Positions 1-4,905 of a DNA stretch of 5,932 nt are shown in pieces (the first letter of the stretch is position 1; every line of letters starts with the position of its first letter). Made by a program: the position numbers and the translations under genes. Origin of the DNA: JBLHGU01 sp047615875. GTDB taxonomy: Bacteria; Pseudomonadota; Gammaproteobacteria; Arenicellales; CAJQKF01. The notes beneath the pieces were generated by a model, which saw only the letters and a program-made list of their open reading frames with translations, was not told the DNA's origin and did not search any database. The stretch spans positions 1 to 5,932 of the forward strand of contig JBLHGU010000288.1 in the NCBI GenBank assembly GCA_047615875.1, in the 5' to 3' direction.

Positions 1-13
1 TTCACCCGCTCCA
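1..13 (+). tRNA. 3' end of an upstream tRNA, probably tRNA-Gly (cut by window edge)
   Basis: Bases 5-9 (CCCGC) look like the 3' acceptor strand of a tRNA, followed by T as the discriminator base and an encoded CCA at 11-13. An acceptor ending in CCCGC with U73 matches bacterial tRNA-Gly. In E. coli the gene directly before cysT is the glycine tRNA glyW, so the position fits. The anticodon and the rest of the gene lie outside the window, so the amino acid identity is an inference from the acceptor end and gene order. A 15-base spacer separates it from tRNA-Cys, consistent with one shared precursor transcript. Confidence 0.72.
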
Positions 14-28
14 ATTATTTCGACGCCT

Positions 29-102
29 GGCCAGGTGGCAGAGTGGTTATGCAGCGGCCTGCAAAGCCGTCCACGCCGGTTCGATTCCGACCCTGGCCTC
101 CA
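29..102 (+). tRNA. cysT: tRNA-Cys (GCA anticodon)
   Basis: This is a complete 74-base tRNA. The acceptor strands GGCCAGG (29-35) and CCTGGCC (92-98) pair perfectly. The anticodon stem is 54-58 with 66-70, and the loop CTGCAAA carries anticodon GCA at 61-63. The T loop is the usual TTCGATT. The discriminator is T (99), the identity base for cysteinyl-tRNA synthetase, and CCA is encoded at 100-102. It decodes UGC/UGU. It sits 15 bases after the end of a probable tRNA-Gly, as in the E. coli glyW-cysT-leuZ operon, but the expected tRNA-Leu is about 3.5 kb away rather than adjacent. Confidence 0.97.
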
Positions 103-129
103 TTTATCCCGGCCCGAGGGCCGGATAAA
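103..129 (+). terminator. Strong hairpin directly after tRNA-Cys; possible terminator or processing signal
   Basis: Bases 103-109 (TTTATCC) pair with 123-129 (GGATAAA), and 111-114 (GGCC) pair with 119-122 (GGCC), with one bulged C at 110 and a CGAG loop at 115-118. The helix begins on the base after the tRNA CCA. No T-run follows, so it is not a classical intrinsic terminator. It could end the Gly-Cys transcript by another route, block 3' exonucleases, or mark the tRNA 3' cleavage site. The function is inferred from position and stability only. Confidence 0.45.
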
Positions 130-230
130 TGAAACTCAAGGCGAAACGCCGGCAACTGTTGTTCACGTTTGTTCATACCCTGAAACACGTTTTAGGTAGA
201 CCACTTTGTTCGGAGCGTTTTAATCGCTCG

Positions 231-323
231 CCGGTTAGATTGTTGAATCACATCCCTGTGCCAAGGTTGTATGTGGTTCACCCTTCGGGCGCACTGCGTG
301 CGACCAAATCCGGTCTTGTCGGA
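231..323 (+). repeat. Structured tRNA-spacer repeat, copy A
   Basis: Two blocks match a second copy beyond tRNA-Leu: 231-260 is identical to 3755-3784, and 283-323 matches 3792-3832 at 36 of 41 positions. Plus-strand folding gives 244-253 with 271-280 (ten pairs, one G·U), CCC/GGG at 281-283 and 287-289, CGCAC/GTGCG at 290-294 and 298-302, and TCCGG/TCGGA at 309-313 and 319-323. A smaller hairpin, GAGCG/CGCTC at 213-217 and 225-229, lies just upstream. The rest of the tRNA-Cys to glucosyltransferase gap, 130-230 and 324-414, shows nothing else convincing. An open frame crosses this area from 129 to 410, but it begins inside the hairpin arm, has no ribosome site and follows the repeat, so it is not called as a gene. 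Confidence 0.8.
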
Positions 324-414
324 ATGTTATGGTTCCAAACAGTAGCGATTGACGTATTTTCAACGCTGGGTGATCATCCGATAGCAGCAGTCAATAGCCT
401 GATGAACTAAGTCA

Positions 415-1881
415 TTATTGACAAAAATCCGATTTTTTTATCGACAGTAAGACAAAGGTATTGTCGGTACTTGTATAGACCGAATACAAGCTATTGTTAA
501 CCACCTCTTCATAGGCATTCGTGCACAAACCATGGTCACCAATCGAAGCATTCGACTCATTATTGTTCGGCCAAACAAATTGAACCGAATCCATACCCAG
601 TCCGTGAAAATATCCTGCTGCAGTCCAGCCTGAACGAGGGCTGGCGAAATTAGCAAGAAATGGTTGATGCTCGAAAATTAGCCTGGAATGAGGTGCAATA
701 TTGAAGCCACCTTTGATGTAGATCGGCTTATCATCAAGCCGATGGTGAAGTAAATCATACTGAATCAGGGCAGACACCCTATCTTCATACTTTCGTTGAT
801 TATCAACCGCAACACCATATTGGAAGCTAACTATTATGGGTAAGGCAAGAGCAATTAGCCAAACATAGGAAAACTGCTCCCTCGCCATGGAGGAAACGAT
901 GATCAGCAAAGGGACAAACATGTAAAACGATGGAATTACGCGATAACCAATATTTGCATCGGACAACAATGCAAGTGGTCCAAAAAGCGATACAAAGTAC
1001 AGTGACACTGCAAGCAGAAGAACTACTATTTTTGTCTTTTTATTCTCGCTTCTTTTTAATATCTGATCAAAATCCCATAATACCAAAAGAACTAGAATCG
1101 ATAGAAATAGCGCATTTACAGGTGTAAAAAAGCTGGCGCAGTAATGAAAGAAACTGCCAATATTATTAAACACGGTGGCCAGACCATCAATACTAAACTC
1201 AACAATACTGCTGCGATTGCTGCCCCTGTCACCAATAAACAATTGTCCTACGGTGATAAAGTACAAAATGTACGCTGTGCAAAATTGGACAGTGCGTGTG
1301 TATAACCGACTAAATACCCCTCTCAAATTGCTCTGATCACCGACTATCAATACTTCTATGGCGACCAGTGCGATGAATATATTGATGTCAGATTGATATA
1401 CGGATAACGATGCAATCAATAGCACTATTGATGACTTAGACCCAAACCTGGTTCTTAATGGCAGGCAAAATGCTTGCACCGCCAGAAAAAGCCCGAGAGC
1501 CATAGAGAATGAATCATATCTGTAAGATAAATTGAATAAAAAGAAAGGGTTAACAATAATTAATGCCGCCGCAATTATTAGCCCCTTGTGATACTCCCTC
1601 TTTAAATACTCATTAAATTGAAATGCTGAGAGTGCCAACAGTAAGGCAGCAGAAATCTGGGTTAATGGTGCGACATCAATCAGCATATATGGCTTAGCAG
1701 CCGAAAGGAGCAACTGAACTACCGTTGCCAGTGGCCTGCCAAGATCTTCCCATCCTGTATAACCGTACAAGACTCTTAACAAGTCATCCTGGAAATAAAA
1801 ATTGGCATGAATTATTGGATAAACGAATAACAGTGAGATGCCACTGAAGAAAAGCAGTTCTTTTTGTTGACGCGGGCTCAA
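415..1881 (-). CDS. GtrII-like membrane glucosyltransferase (O-antigen modification type)
   Basis: This is a 488-residue polytopic membrane protein with roughly ten hydrophobic segments spread over residues 9-350 and a soluble C-terminal portion. After the first membrane segment comes a probable periplasmic loop with the acidic pair D32-D33 in the motif FQDD, then LYGYTGW and GRPL (residues 38-51). This pattern is typical of the GtrII / Glucos_trans_II family. Members take glucose from undecaprenyl-phosphate-glucose and add it to O-antigen units on the periplasmic side. The start is TTG: an in-frame TGA lies nine bases upstream, and AGGAG (plus-strand 1891-1895) sits nine bases before it. The partners normally encoded beside it, flippase GtrA and glucosyl carrier synthase GtrB, are absent from the flanks visible here. 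The gene is AT-richer in appearance than copA and lies between two normally adjacent tRNA genes, both suggestive of transfer. The family call is fairly secure; sugar and acceptor are unknown. Confidence 0.8.
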   Translation of the reverse strand: MSPRQQKELLFFSGISLLFVYPIIHANFYFQDDLLRVLYGYTGWEDLGRPLATVVQLLLSAAKPYMLIDVAPLTQISAALLLALSAFQFNEYLKREYHKGLIIAAALIIVNPFFLFNLSYRYDSFSMALGLFLAVQAFCLPLRTRFGSKSSIVLLIASLSVYQSDINIFIALVAIEVLIVGDQSNLRGVFSRLYTRTVQFCTAYILYFITVGQLFIGDRGSNRSSIVEFSIDGLATVFNNIGSFFHYCASFFTPVNALFLSILVLLVLWDFDQILKRSENKKTKIVVLLLAVSLYFVSLFGPLALLSDANIGYRVIPSFYMFVPLLIIVSSMAREQFSYVWLIALALPIIVSFQYGVAVDNQRKYEDRVSALIQYDLLHHRLDDKPIYIKGGFNIAPHSRLIFEHQPFLANFASPRSGWTAAGYFHGLGMDSVQFVWPNNNESNASIGDHGLCTNAYEEVVNNSLYSVYTSTDNTFVLLSIKKSDFCQ

Positions 1882-1890
1882 CTCGATTCA

Positions 1891-1895
1891 CTCCT
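1891..1895 (-). promoter_or_regulatory. Ribosome binding site AGGAG fixing a TTG start
   Basis: Read on the minus strand, AGGAG lies nine bases before the TTG codon at 1881. The in-frame TGA in the same interval rules out any longer reading frame, so this site supports TTG as the real initiation codon of the glucosyltransferase. Confidence 0.6.
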
Positions 1896-2012
1896 AATGG
1901 AGTTCAAGAAGCAAGACAGAGTATTGGTGTTAAAGAATGACATTAAATTTGCAGTCACGGGATTTAGAGCTATCAATTCTACCTCACGAATTGCAATCAT
2001 GGAGCGCGATAT

Positions 2013-2037
2013 GTGGAGTACCAAACAGTTGCTCCAC
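2013..2037. repeat. Inverted repeat GTGGAG/CTCCAC
   Basis: GTGGAG (2013-2018) and CTCCAC (2032-2037) are perfect complements. Two further pairs (T2019·G2031 and A2020-T2030) close a nine-base loop. A short T-run (2047-2051) follows ten bases later on the plus strand, too far away for a good intrinsic terminator. It could be an operator or a decayed terminator. Confidence 0.4.
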
Positions 2038-2063
2038 TACGGATAATTTTTGATATGCGGGCT

Positions 2064-2104
2064 ACGAAGAATTAGATTTTTTAATCGGGTTACAAATTCT
2101 TCGT
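2064..2104. repeat. Perfect 10-bp inverted repeat ACGAAGAATT/AATTCTTCGT
   Basis: The left arm is 2064-2073 and the right arm 2095-2104, with an AT-rich 21-base spacer. Ten perfect complementary bases in a gene-free region are unlikely to be trivial. Possible roles are a dimeric regulator site, a cruciform, or the trace of a small mobile element. No transposase or target-site duplication is visible to support the last. Confidence 0.5.
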
Positions 2105-2339
2105 CTTTCTCGGACGAGTATTGTTCTGAGTCCGGAAGTAGTGGGGGCGTCAAACCCTGAATCCTGACTCATTACTGGCAGTTTCGTCAGTATCTGAAGT
2201 TCAGCAATTTTCAAAGACGCAACTACACTTAGAGGGAGGTCATTAAAAACGCGTTCAAAAAAATGCCATCGGTAACAGAACGCATTGCACACAGTTACTT
2301 ATTTTAGATGTAAAGCAGTAAGCAAACTTGGAGGATAAA

Positions 2340-2876
2340 ATGAAACATCATTGCTTGTTACTAGCCCCGGTTTTTTGGTTAAACGTAGCCTTTGCGGAGC
2401 CAATCCCACTAGAGGCTGTTAGCGGGCAAGTCGAACTCAGAGATTTGGCTAACGTGGCATCCACGCTTGGTGTACATTTCGAAATTTTCGACTATGAAGC
2501 TCCAGCGGCACACTGCATTCATTTTTTTGTTGAGGAAAAAGGGCCCTTACGGGAGGAACGTCATGATGCCGGTGGCGAGTGTGGTTTGGGTGGCCCCCAA
2601 CGTCTTACGGTCCAGTGGCGCATCCAGGAAGGTGAACTAACCTTTCATTTTTTCAGATACCATCGTGACATCAACCAGGATGGAAGCTTCGGTGGTACTA
2701 CTATATTAGTCGACGGAAACCACACATCTCTATATCGGGTCCCGCCACCACTCCTGGATTTGGGGCAGGAAACTTTGCTTGTGCATTCCAAATTTGGCAA
2801 TGACGATGATGCTATTGAGCTTAAGGTTTTGGCTGAACTCAGGGCGAATCCAACTGGGTCCATGGGCACAGAATAG
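2340..2876 (+). CDS. Small exported protein of unknown function
   Basis: This 178-residue protein has a Sec signal peptide: a short basic start (MKHH), a hydrophobic core at residues 6-18, and a likely cleavage after A19 in VAFA-EP. The mature protein would be periplasmic or secreted. It has two cysteines, C59 and C81, likely to form a disulfide, and an acidic, charged C-terminal half with DINQDGS near residue 112. That string resembles a calcium-binding loop but may be coincidence. The start is set by GGAGG at 2330-2334, five bases before the ATG; an in-frame TTG four codons earlier overlaps that site and is rejected. A second signal-peptide gene follows 111 bases later on the same strand. 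I do not recognise a family. Confidence 0.82.
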   Translation: MKHHCLLLAPVFWLNVAFAEPIPLEAVSGQVELRDLANVASTLGVHFEIFDYEAPAAHCIHFFVEEKGPLREERHDAGGECGLGGPQRLTVQWRIQEGELTFHFFRYHRDINQDGSFGGTTILVDGNHTSLYRVPPPLLDLGQETLLVHSKFGNDDDAIELKVLAELRANPTGSMGTE

Positions 2877-2987
2877 CAATAGGCGTGCACCCAAACTTAG
2901 ACTCCAGTATTCATCCTACAGCTTCACTCTGCTCAAGGTCTATTCAATTGAACGACCAAATTTGTAGCACACAAGAGAGGATATCAA

Positions 2988-3518
2988 ATGAAGAAACTAA
3001 TTCTACTTTTCCTGATTCCAACATTGGTGTATGCAGAGCCAGGGCCAGCTACTCAATATCTGATGAACGAGCCCGCATCTCTATTCGATGTCGGAATGTT
3101 GCGCCTGAAGCATACGATCGCCTATTGGGAGAGGCAAATGACCGGCAACTACAAAAACAAATCGGGTGGAAATTCGATTGGCGGCAACGTTAACGTAAGC
3201 TATCGGCCTGAAGACGACAAGATTTATGTCGGTCTCTCAGTTATGGATTCATCAGCAACGCATGAGCAAATGGAAGCTGGATGCCGCTATGCCTTGCGGC
3301 ATATTCAAATATACGTCAGCAAGAGTGCACATGCGCTATACCAACACGTCGGGTACCGTGATTCCGCAGAACCAGAAGAACTTGATTCCTCGGTGCGTGA
3401 TATGTTCGTGTTGCGTTGTTACGTTTCAGGAAATGACTCGTCAAAAGGACGTTTTTGGGCAAGCCAGACACTAGGGGACGCAGACATGACAATTGGCAAA
3501 TGGCCATTAATCAACTAG
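2988..3518 (+). CDS. Small exported protein of unknown function
   Basis: This 176-residue protein has a clear Sec signal peptide: MKK, a hydrophobic core at residues 4-14, and cleavage predicted after VYA (A16). The mature part is soluble, with a glycine/asparagine-rich stretch at residues 53-69 (GNYKNKSGGNSIGGN) and just two cysteines, C99 and C144, likely a disulfide. GAGAGG at 2975-2980 lies seven bases before the ATG and supports the start. It shares its general plan with the preceding gene (signal peptide, similar length, two mature cysteines), though I see no sequence similarity, so the two may be co-transcribed and act in the same compartment. The stop at 3516-3518 lies 89 bases before tRNA-Leu. 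No family is recognised. Confidence 0.82.
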   Translation: MKKLILLFLIPTLVYAEPGPATQYLMNEPASLFDVGMLRLKHTIAYWERQMTGNYKNKSGGNSIGGNVNVSYRPEDDKIYVGLSVMDSSATHEQMEAGCRYALRHIQIYVSKSAHALYQHVGYRDSAEPEELDSSVRDMFVLRCYVSGNDSSKGRFWASQTLGDADMTIGKWPLIN

Positions 3519-3555
3519 AGAAGTAAGTGCTGCAGCGAATTTGCAGAATGAGTGT

Positions 3556-3584
3556 GTGAAGTTGATCGGGTAGGGCTGTACAAT
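3556..3584 (+). promoter_or_regulatory. Probable own promoter of tRNA-Leu
   Basis: TACAAT at 3579-3584 matches five of six bases of the sigma-70 -10 box. At 17-base spacing the -35 position reads GTGAAG (3556-3561), a weak match. The bases after the -10 (ATCGCCGCCC) are GC-rich, as in the discriminators of stable-RNA promoters under stringent (ppGpp) control. Transcription would begin near 3591, giving a leader of about 17 bases before the mature tRNA. This fits a tRNA gene cut off from its usual operon promoter. Confidence 0.5.
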
Positions 3585-3607
3585 ATCGCCGCCCACCAGC
3601 TTAGTAT

Positions 3608-3694
3608 GCCCGGGTGGCGAAATTGGTAGACGCAAGGGACTTAAAATCCCTCGGTAGAAATACCGTGCCGGTTCGATTCCGGCCCCGGGCACCA
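3608..3694 (+). tRNA. leuZ: tRNA-Leu (TAA anticodon)
   Basis: This is a complete 87-base class II tRNA with a long variable arm. The acceptor strands GCCCGGG (3608-3614) and CCCGGGC (3684-3690) pair perfectly. The anticodon stem AGGGA/TCCCT (3635-3639 and 3647-3651) closes the loop CTTAAAA, with anticodon TAA at 3642-3644. The discriminator is A (3691), the identity base for leucine, followed by an encoded CCA. It reads UUA and UUG. It is the counterpart of E. coli leuZ, the third gene of the glyW-cysT-leuZ operon, here displaced from tRNA-Cys by 3.5 kb. A partial copy of its 3' end lies 159 bases further on. Confidence 0.97.
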
Positions 3695-3754
3695 TTCTTA
3701 ACGGGCTTGTAGCTAGTAAAAGTCACCATCGAATAAAAACTAAATCGAACCGTA

Positions 3755-3832
3755 CCGGTTAGATTGTTGAATCACATCCCTGTGATGCCCCCTACGGGCG
3801 CACTGTGTGCGACCAAATCCGATCCAGTCGGA
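3755..3832 (+). repeat. Structured tRNA-spacer repeat, copy B
   Basis: This is the second copy of the repeat at 231-323, starting 61 bases after tRNA-Leu. The first 30 bases are identical to copy A; the middle is shorter, and 3792-3832 matches at 36 of 41 positions. Plus-strand hairpins are ATCACA/TGTGAT (3771-3776 and 3781-3786), CCC/GGG (3790-3792 and 3796-3798), CGCAC/GTGCG (3799-3803 and 3807-3811) and AAATCCGA/TCGGATTT (3815-3822 and 3828-3835). A small AACCG/CGGTT helix (3748-3752 and 3756-3760) overlaps the start. In the second block, differences from copy A fall only in loops or in one A-U versus G·U pair, so base-paired structure seems to be conserved. Confidence 0.8.
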
Positions 3833-3835
3833 TTT
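3815..3835. terminator. 8-bp hairpin, possible terminator between convergent transcripts
   Basis: AAATCCGA and TCGGATTT pair over eight perfect bases around a TCCAG loop. It lies between plus-strand tRNA-Leu and the minus-strand lipoprotein gene, so it could stop both. The stem has moderate GC content, and its 3' arm ends in TTT with only GTCC following, which is weak for an intrinsic terminator. It is also the last hairpin of repeat copy B. Confidence 0.33.
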
Positions 3836-3836
3836 G

Positions 3837-3853
3837 TCCGGCCCCGGGCTCCA
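3837..3853 (+). repeat. Partial duplicate of the tRNA-Leu 3' end
   Basis: Sixteen of 17 bases equal the end of tRNA-Leu at 3678-3694, covering the end of the T arm, the 3' acceptor strand and CCA. The only change is the discriminator, A in the gene and T in the copy. No matching 5' acceptor strand is nearby, so it is not a tRNA. The order tRNA, spacer, repeated tRNA end resembles the rtT repeats after E. coli tyrT. The alternative is a leftover attachment site from an integrative element, but no integrase is present here. Confidence 0.7.
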
Positions 3854-3867
3854 TTATTTAATCAACT

Positions 3868-4335
3868 CTATTTATCGGCAGGAGGCGTGTAGGATCTGAC
3901 ATTGCCGTCTCCATACAGCATGCGCGACCTCTTATTATCGAATTTTTCATCATATCCACCCCAGCGATTGATCCTTTCCTGTTCAGCTTCGGTTAATTGA
4001 TCACCTTGAGCGATTAGTACGCATTGCCAATCTTCGAATCTATTACCGTTACGCAGGCTTTCCTCACAAGAACTCATAACTAATTCGTTCACTTCTTCCT
4101 GGGTTTCACCTTCTGAGTCATACCAGCACTCGTTAGGCAGATTTTTGATGGAATTGGGTGGTCGTTGGGTACTTCTGTCAAAATACATCGCAATTGCTTT
4201 ATCGTTTTGGGATTCCGAGTAGGCCTCATTATCCATCATGGATGCACAGGTTCTAAAAGTGGAGCAGCCTTGAATTAAAAACAGGGTTAGTATCAACAGT
4301 ATTGCTTTGTAAGGTCTAGTGTTTAACAAATGCAT
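3868..4335 (-). CDS. Putative outer-membrane lipoprotein, four extra cysteines
   Basis: This is a 155-residue protein with a lipoprotein signal: a basic N-region to K10, a hydrophobic core at residues 11-21, and the lipobox IQGC with C24 as the lipidated residue. Serine at +2 predicts Lol sorting to the outer membrane. The mature part is acidic and soluble, with C30, C70, C90 and C105, enough for two disulfides or a metal site. GGGAG (plus-strand 4342-4346) lies six bases before the ATG. It follows the copA / NTF2-like pair on the same strand after a 91-base gap holding a likely promoter, so it may be transcribed separately. A copper role is only suggested by position. No family is recognised, and the Q at -2 of the lipobox is less common. 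Confidence 0.8.
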   Translation of the reverse strand: MHLLNTRPYKAILLILTLFLIQGCSTFRTCASMMDNEAYSESQNDKAIAMYFDRSTQRPPNSIKNLPNECWYDSEGETQEEVNELVMSSCEESLRNGNRFEDWQCVLIAQGDQLTEAEQERINRWGGYDEKFDNKRSRMLYGDGNVRSYTPPADK

Positions 4336-4356
4336 ATCATTCTCCCTCGTTAAATA

Positions 4357-4385
4357 ATGTTATTACCCAACGCAATCAAGATCAA
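4357..4385 (-). promoter_or_regulatory. Candidate promoter of the lipoprotein gene
   Basis: On the minus strand, TTGATC (plus coordinates 4380-4385) and TAACAT (4357-4362) are separated by exactly 17 bases. Each matches four of six consensus bases of sigma-70. The -10 lies about 20 bases before the start codon, leaving a very short leader that still contains the GGGAG ribosome site. Confidence 0.4.
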
Positions 4386-4426
4386 CTCAACCTTACGCTC
4401 CACTCCAACACTCCCTTGGTCTATTC

Positions 4427-4885
4427 TTAACCTGATGACCAGTGAATATGTCGGATCTTCCAGCCTTGATCAGTGATACCGAGTACCAATGTCTCCGTGC
4501 TGTTTATATCAATTTCCTTTCCGCCGAATGTGCCGGTCAGTCTGGAGCGGGTGCTGACAACCGCAATGTCGTCACTTTGGATTACTTTGCGGCTGATGAC
4601 CTCTCGTTGAATTGCCGCCATGAACTCCATATCCGAATGCATATGATGACTGGCATACTCCTCAAGAGACTGCTCAACATTTCCAGATTCAAATATCAGT
4701 ACTTGCGGGTCTAGTAACTCGTGTACTTTCTCTGCATTACCTGCAACCAGAGCAGCATGCAGACCGTCAGCCACAGCTTCCGGTTCATTCCCTACTGAAT
4801 CAGCTATGGAATTGCCCGCAAATAGTTGCAGGGCAACGAAAACAATACTCAGATTTCGTACACGATTACTGTCAATAATTTTCAT
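4427..4885 (-). CDS. Exported NTF2/SnoaL-like (DUF4440-type) protein linked to copA
   Basis: This 152-residue protein has a Sec signal peptide: a polar start with R8 and R10, a hydrophobic core at residues 12-23, and predicted cleavage after SIA (A28). The mature part follows the small alpha+beta NTF2-like fold pattern: an N-terminal helix ending in HAALVAGNAEKVHELL, then VLIFESG, a helical middle with HHMHSDMEF, and the closing strands TETLVLG and GWKIRHIHWSS. Histidines and methionines (HHMHSDM near residues 80-86) could bind copper, an inference. An in-frame ATG at 4909 overlaps the copA stop as ATGA but has no ribosome site, whereas the ATG at 4885 has GGAG six bases upstream, so the shorter form is preferred. 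It is almost certainly in the copA transcript. The fold family is a pattern-based call, and the molecular role is unknown. Confidence 0.78.
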   Translation of the reverse strand: MKIIDSNRVRNLSIVFVALQLFAGNSIADSVGNEPEAVADGLHAALVAGNAEKVHELLDPQVLIFESGNVEQSLEEYASHHMHSDMEFMAAIQREVISRKVIQSDDIAVVSTRSRLTGTFGGKEIDINSTETLVLGITDQGWKIRHIHWSSG

Positions 4886-4891
4886 ATTTGA

Positions 4892-4895
4892 CTCC
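4892..4895 (-). promoter_or_regulatory. Ribosome binding site GGAG deciding the NTF2-like start
   Basis: GGAG on the minus strand lies six bases before the ATG at 4885 and just downstream of the copA stop. The two earlier in-frame ATGs (4909 and 4897) have no comparable site, which favours 4885. The closeness to the copA stop suggests translational coupling. Confidence 0.6.
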
Positions 4896-4905
4896 ATATT
4901 AATTC

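Larger units (their letters stand above)
1896..2329. other. Gene-poor stretch between divergent genes
   Basis: This stretch separates the minus-strand glucosyltransferase from the plus-strand exported-protein gene, so promoters for both should lie here, but no convincing -35/-10 pair was found for either. Two short open frames exist, about 60 codons on the plus strand ending at 2046 and about 76 codons on the minus strand ending at 2062. Neither has a ribosome site or a recognisable protein family. The region holds two inverted repeats, listed separately. It may be regulatory DNA or the worn remains of a former gene. Confidence 0.5.

Noticed and set aside
129..410. 93-codon open frame on the plus strand after tRNA-Cys
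   Set aside because: Its ATG lies in the 3' arm of the hairpin, there is no ribosome site, and much of the frame is just the structured repeat translated. The copy B repeat does not support a conserved frame because its middle differs in length.
1864..2046. 60-codon plus-strand open frame overlapping the start of the glucosyltransferase
   Set aside because: No ribosome site, overlap with a real gene start, and no recognisable family.
2062..2292. 76-codon minus-strand open frame
   Set aside because: No ribosome site, no recognisable family, and its 3' end coincides with the inverted repeat at 2064-2104. A gene remnant cannot be excluded.
2285..2313. Promoter with TTGCAC at 2285-2290 for the first exported-protein gene
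   Set aside because: No acceptable -10 box occurs at 16-18 bases spacing, so it was not called.
2877..2987. Integron attC site between the two exported-protein genes
   Set aside because: No pair of core sites (GTTRRRY with its inverse) or long imperfect palindrome was found.
3507..3695. 62-codon open frame antisense to tRNA-Leu
   Set aside because: It is the well-known false frame produced by translating the complement of a tRNA-Leu gene (contains GAGIEPARYFYRG).
231..3832. Direct repeats as the ends of a composite transposon or integrative element
   Set aside because: No transposase or integrase is encoded between or beside them, and the repeats enclose an essential-looking tRNA-Leu. Their conserved hairpins fit RNA structure better than recombination ends.
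4442..4714. Plus-strand open frame inside the NTF2-like gene
   Set aside because: It is antisense to a gene with a signal peptide and ribosome site, and is a shadow of it.
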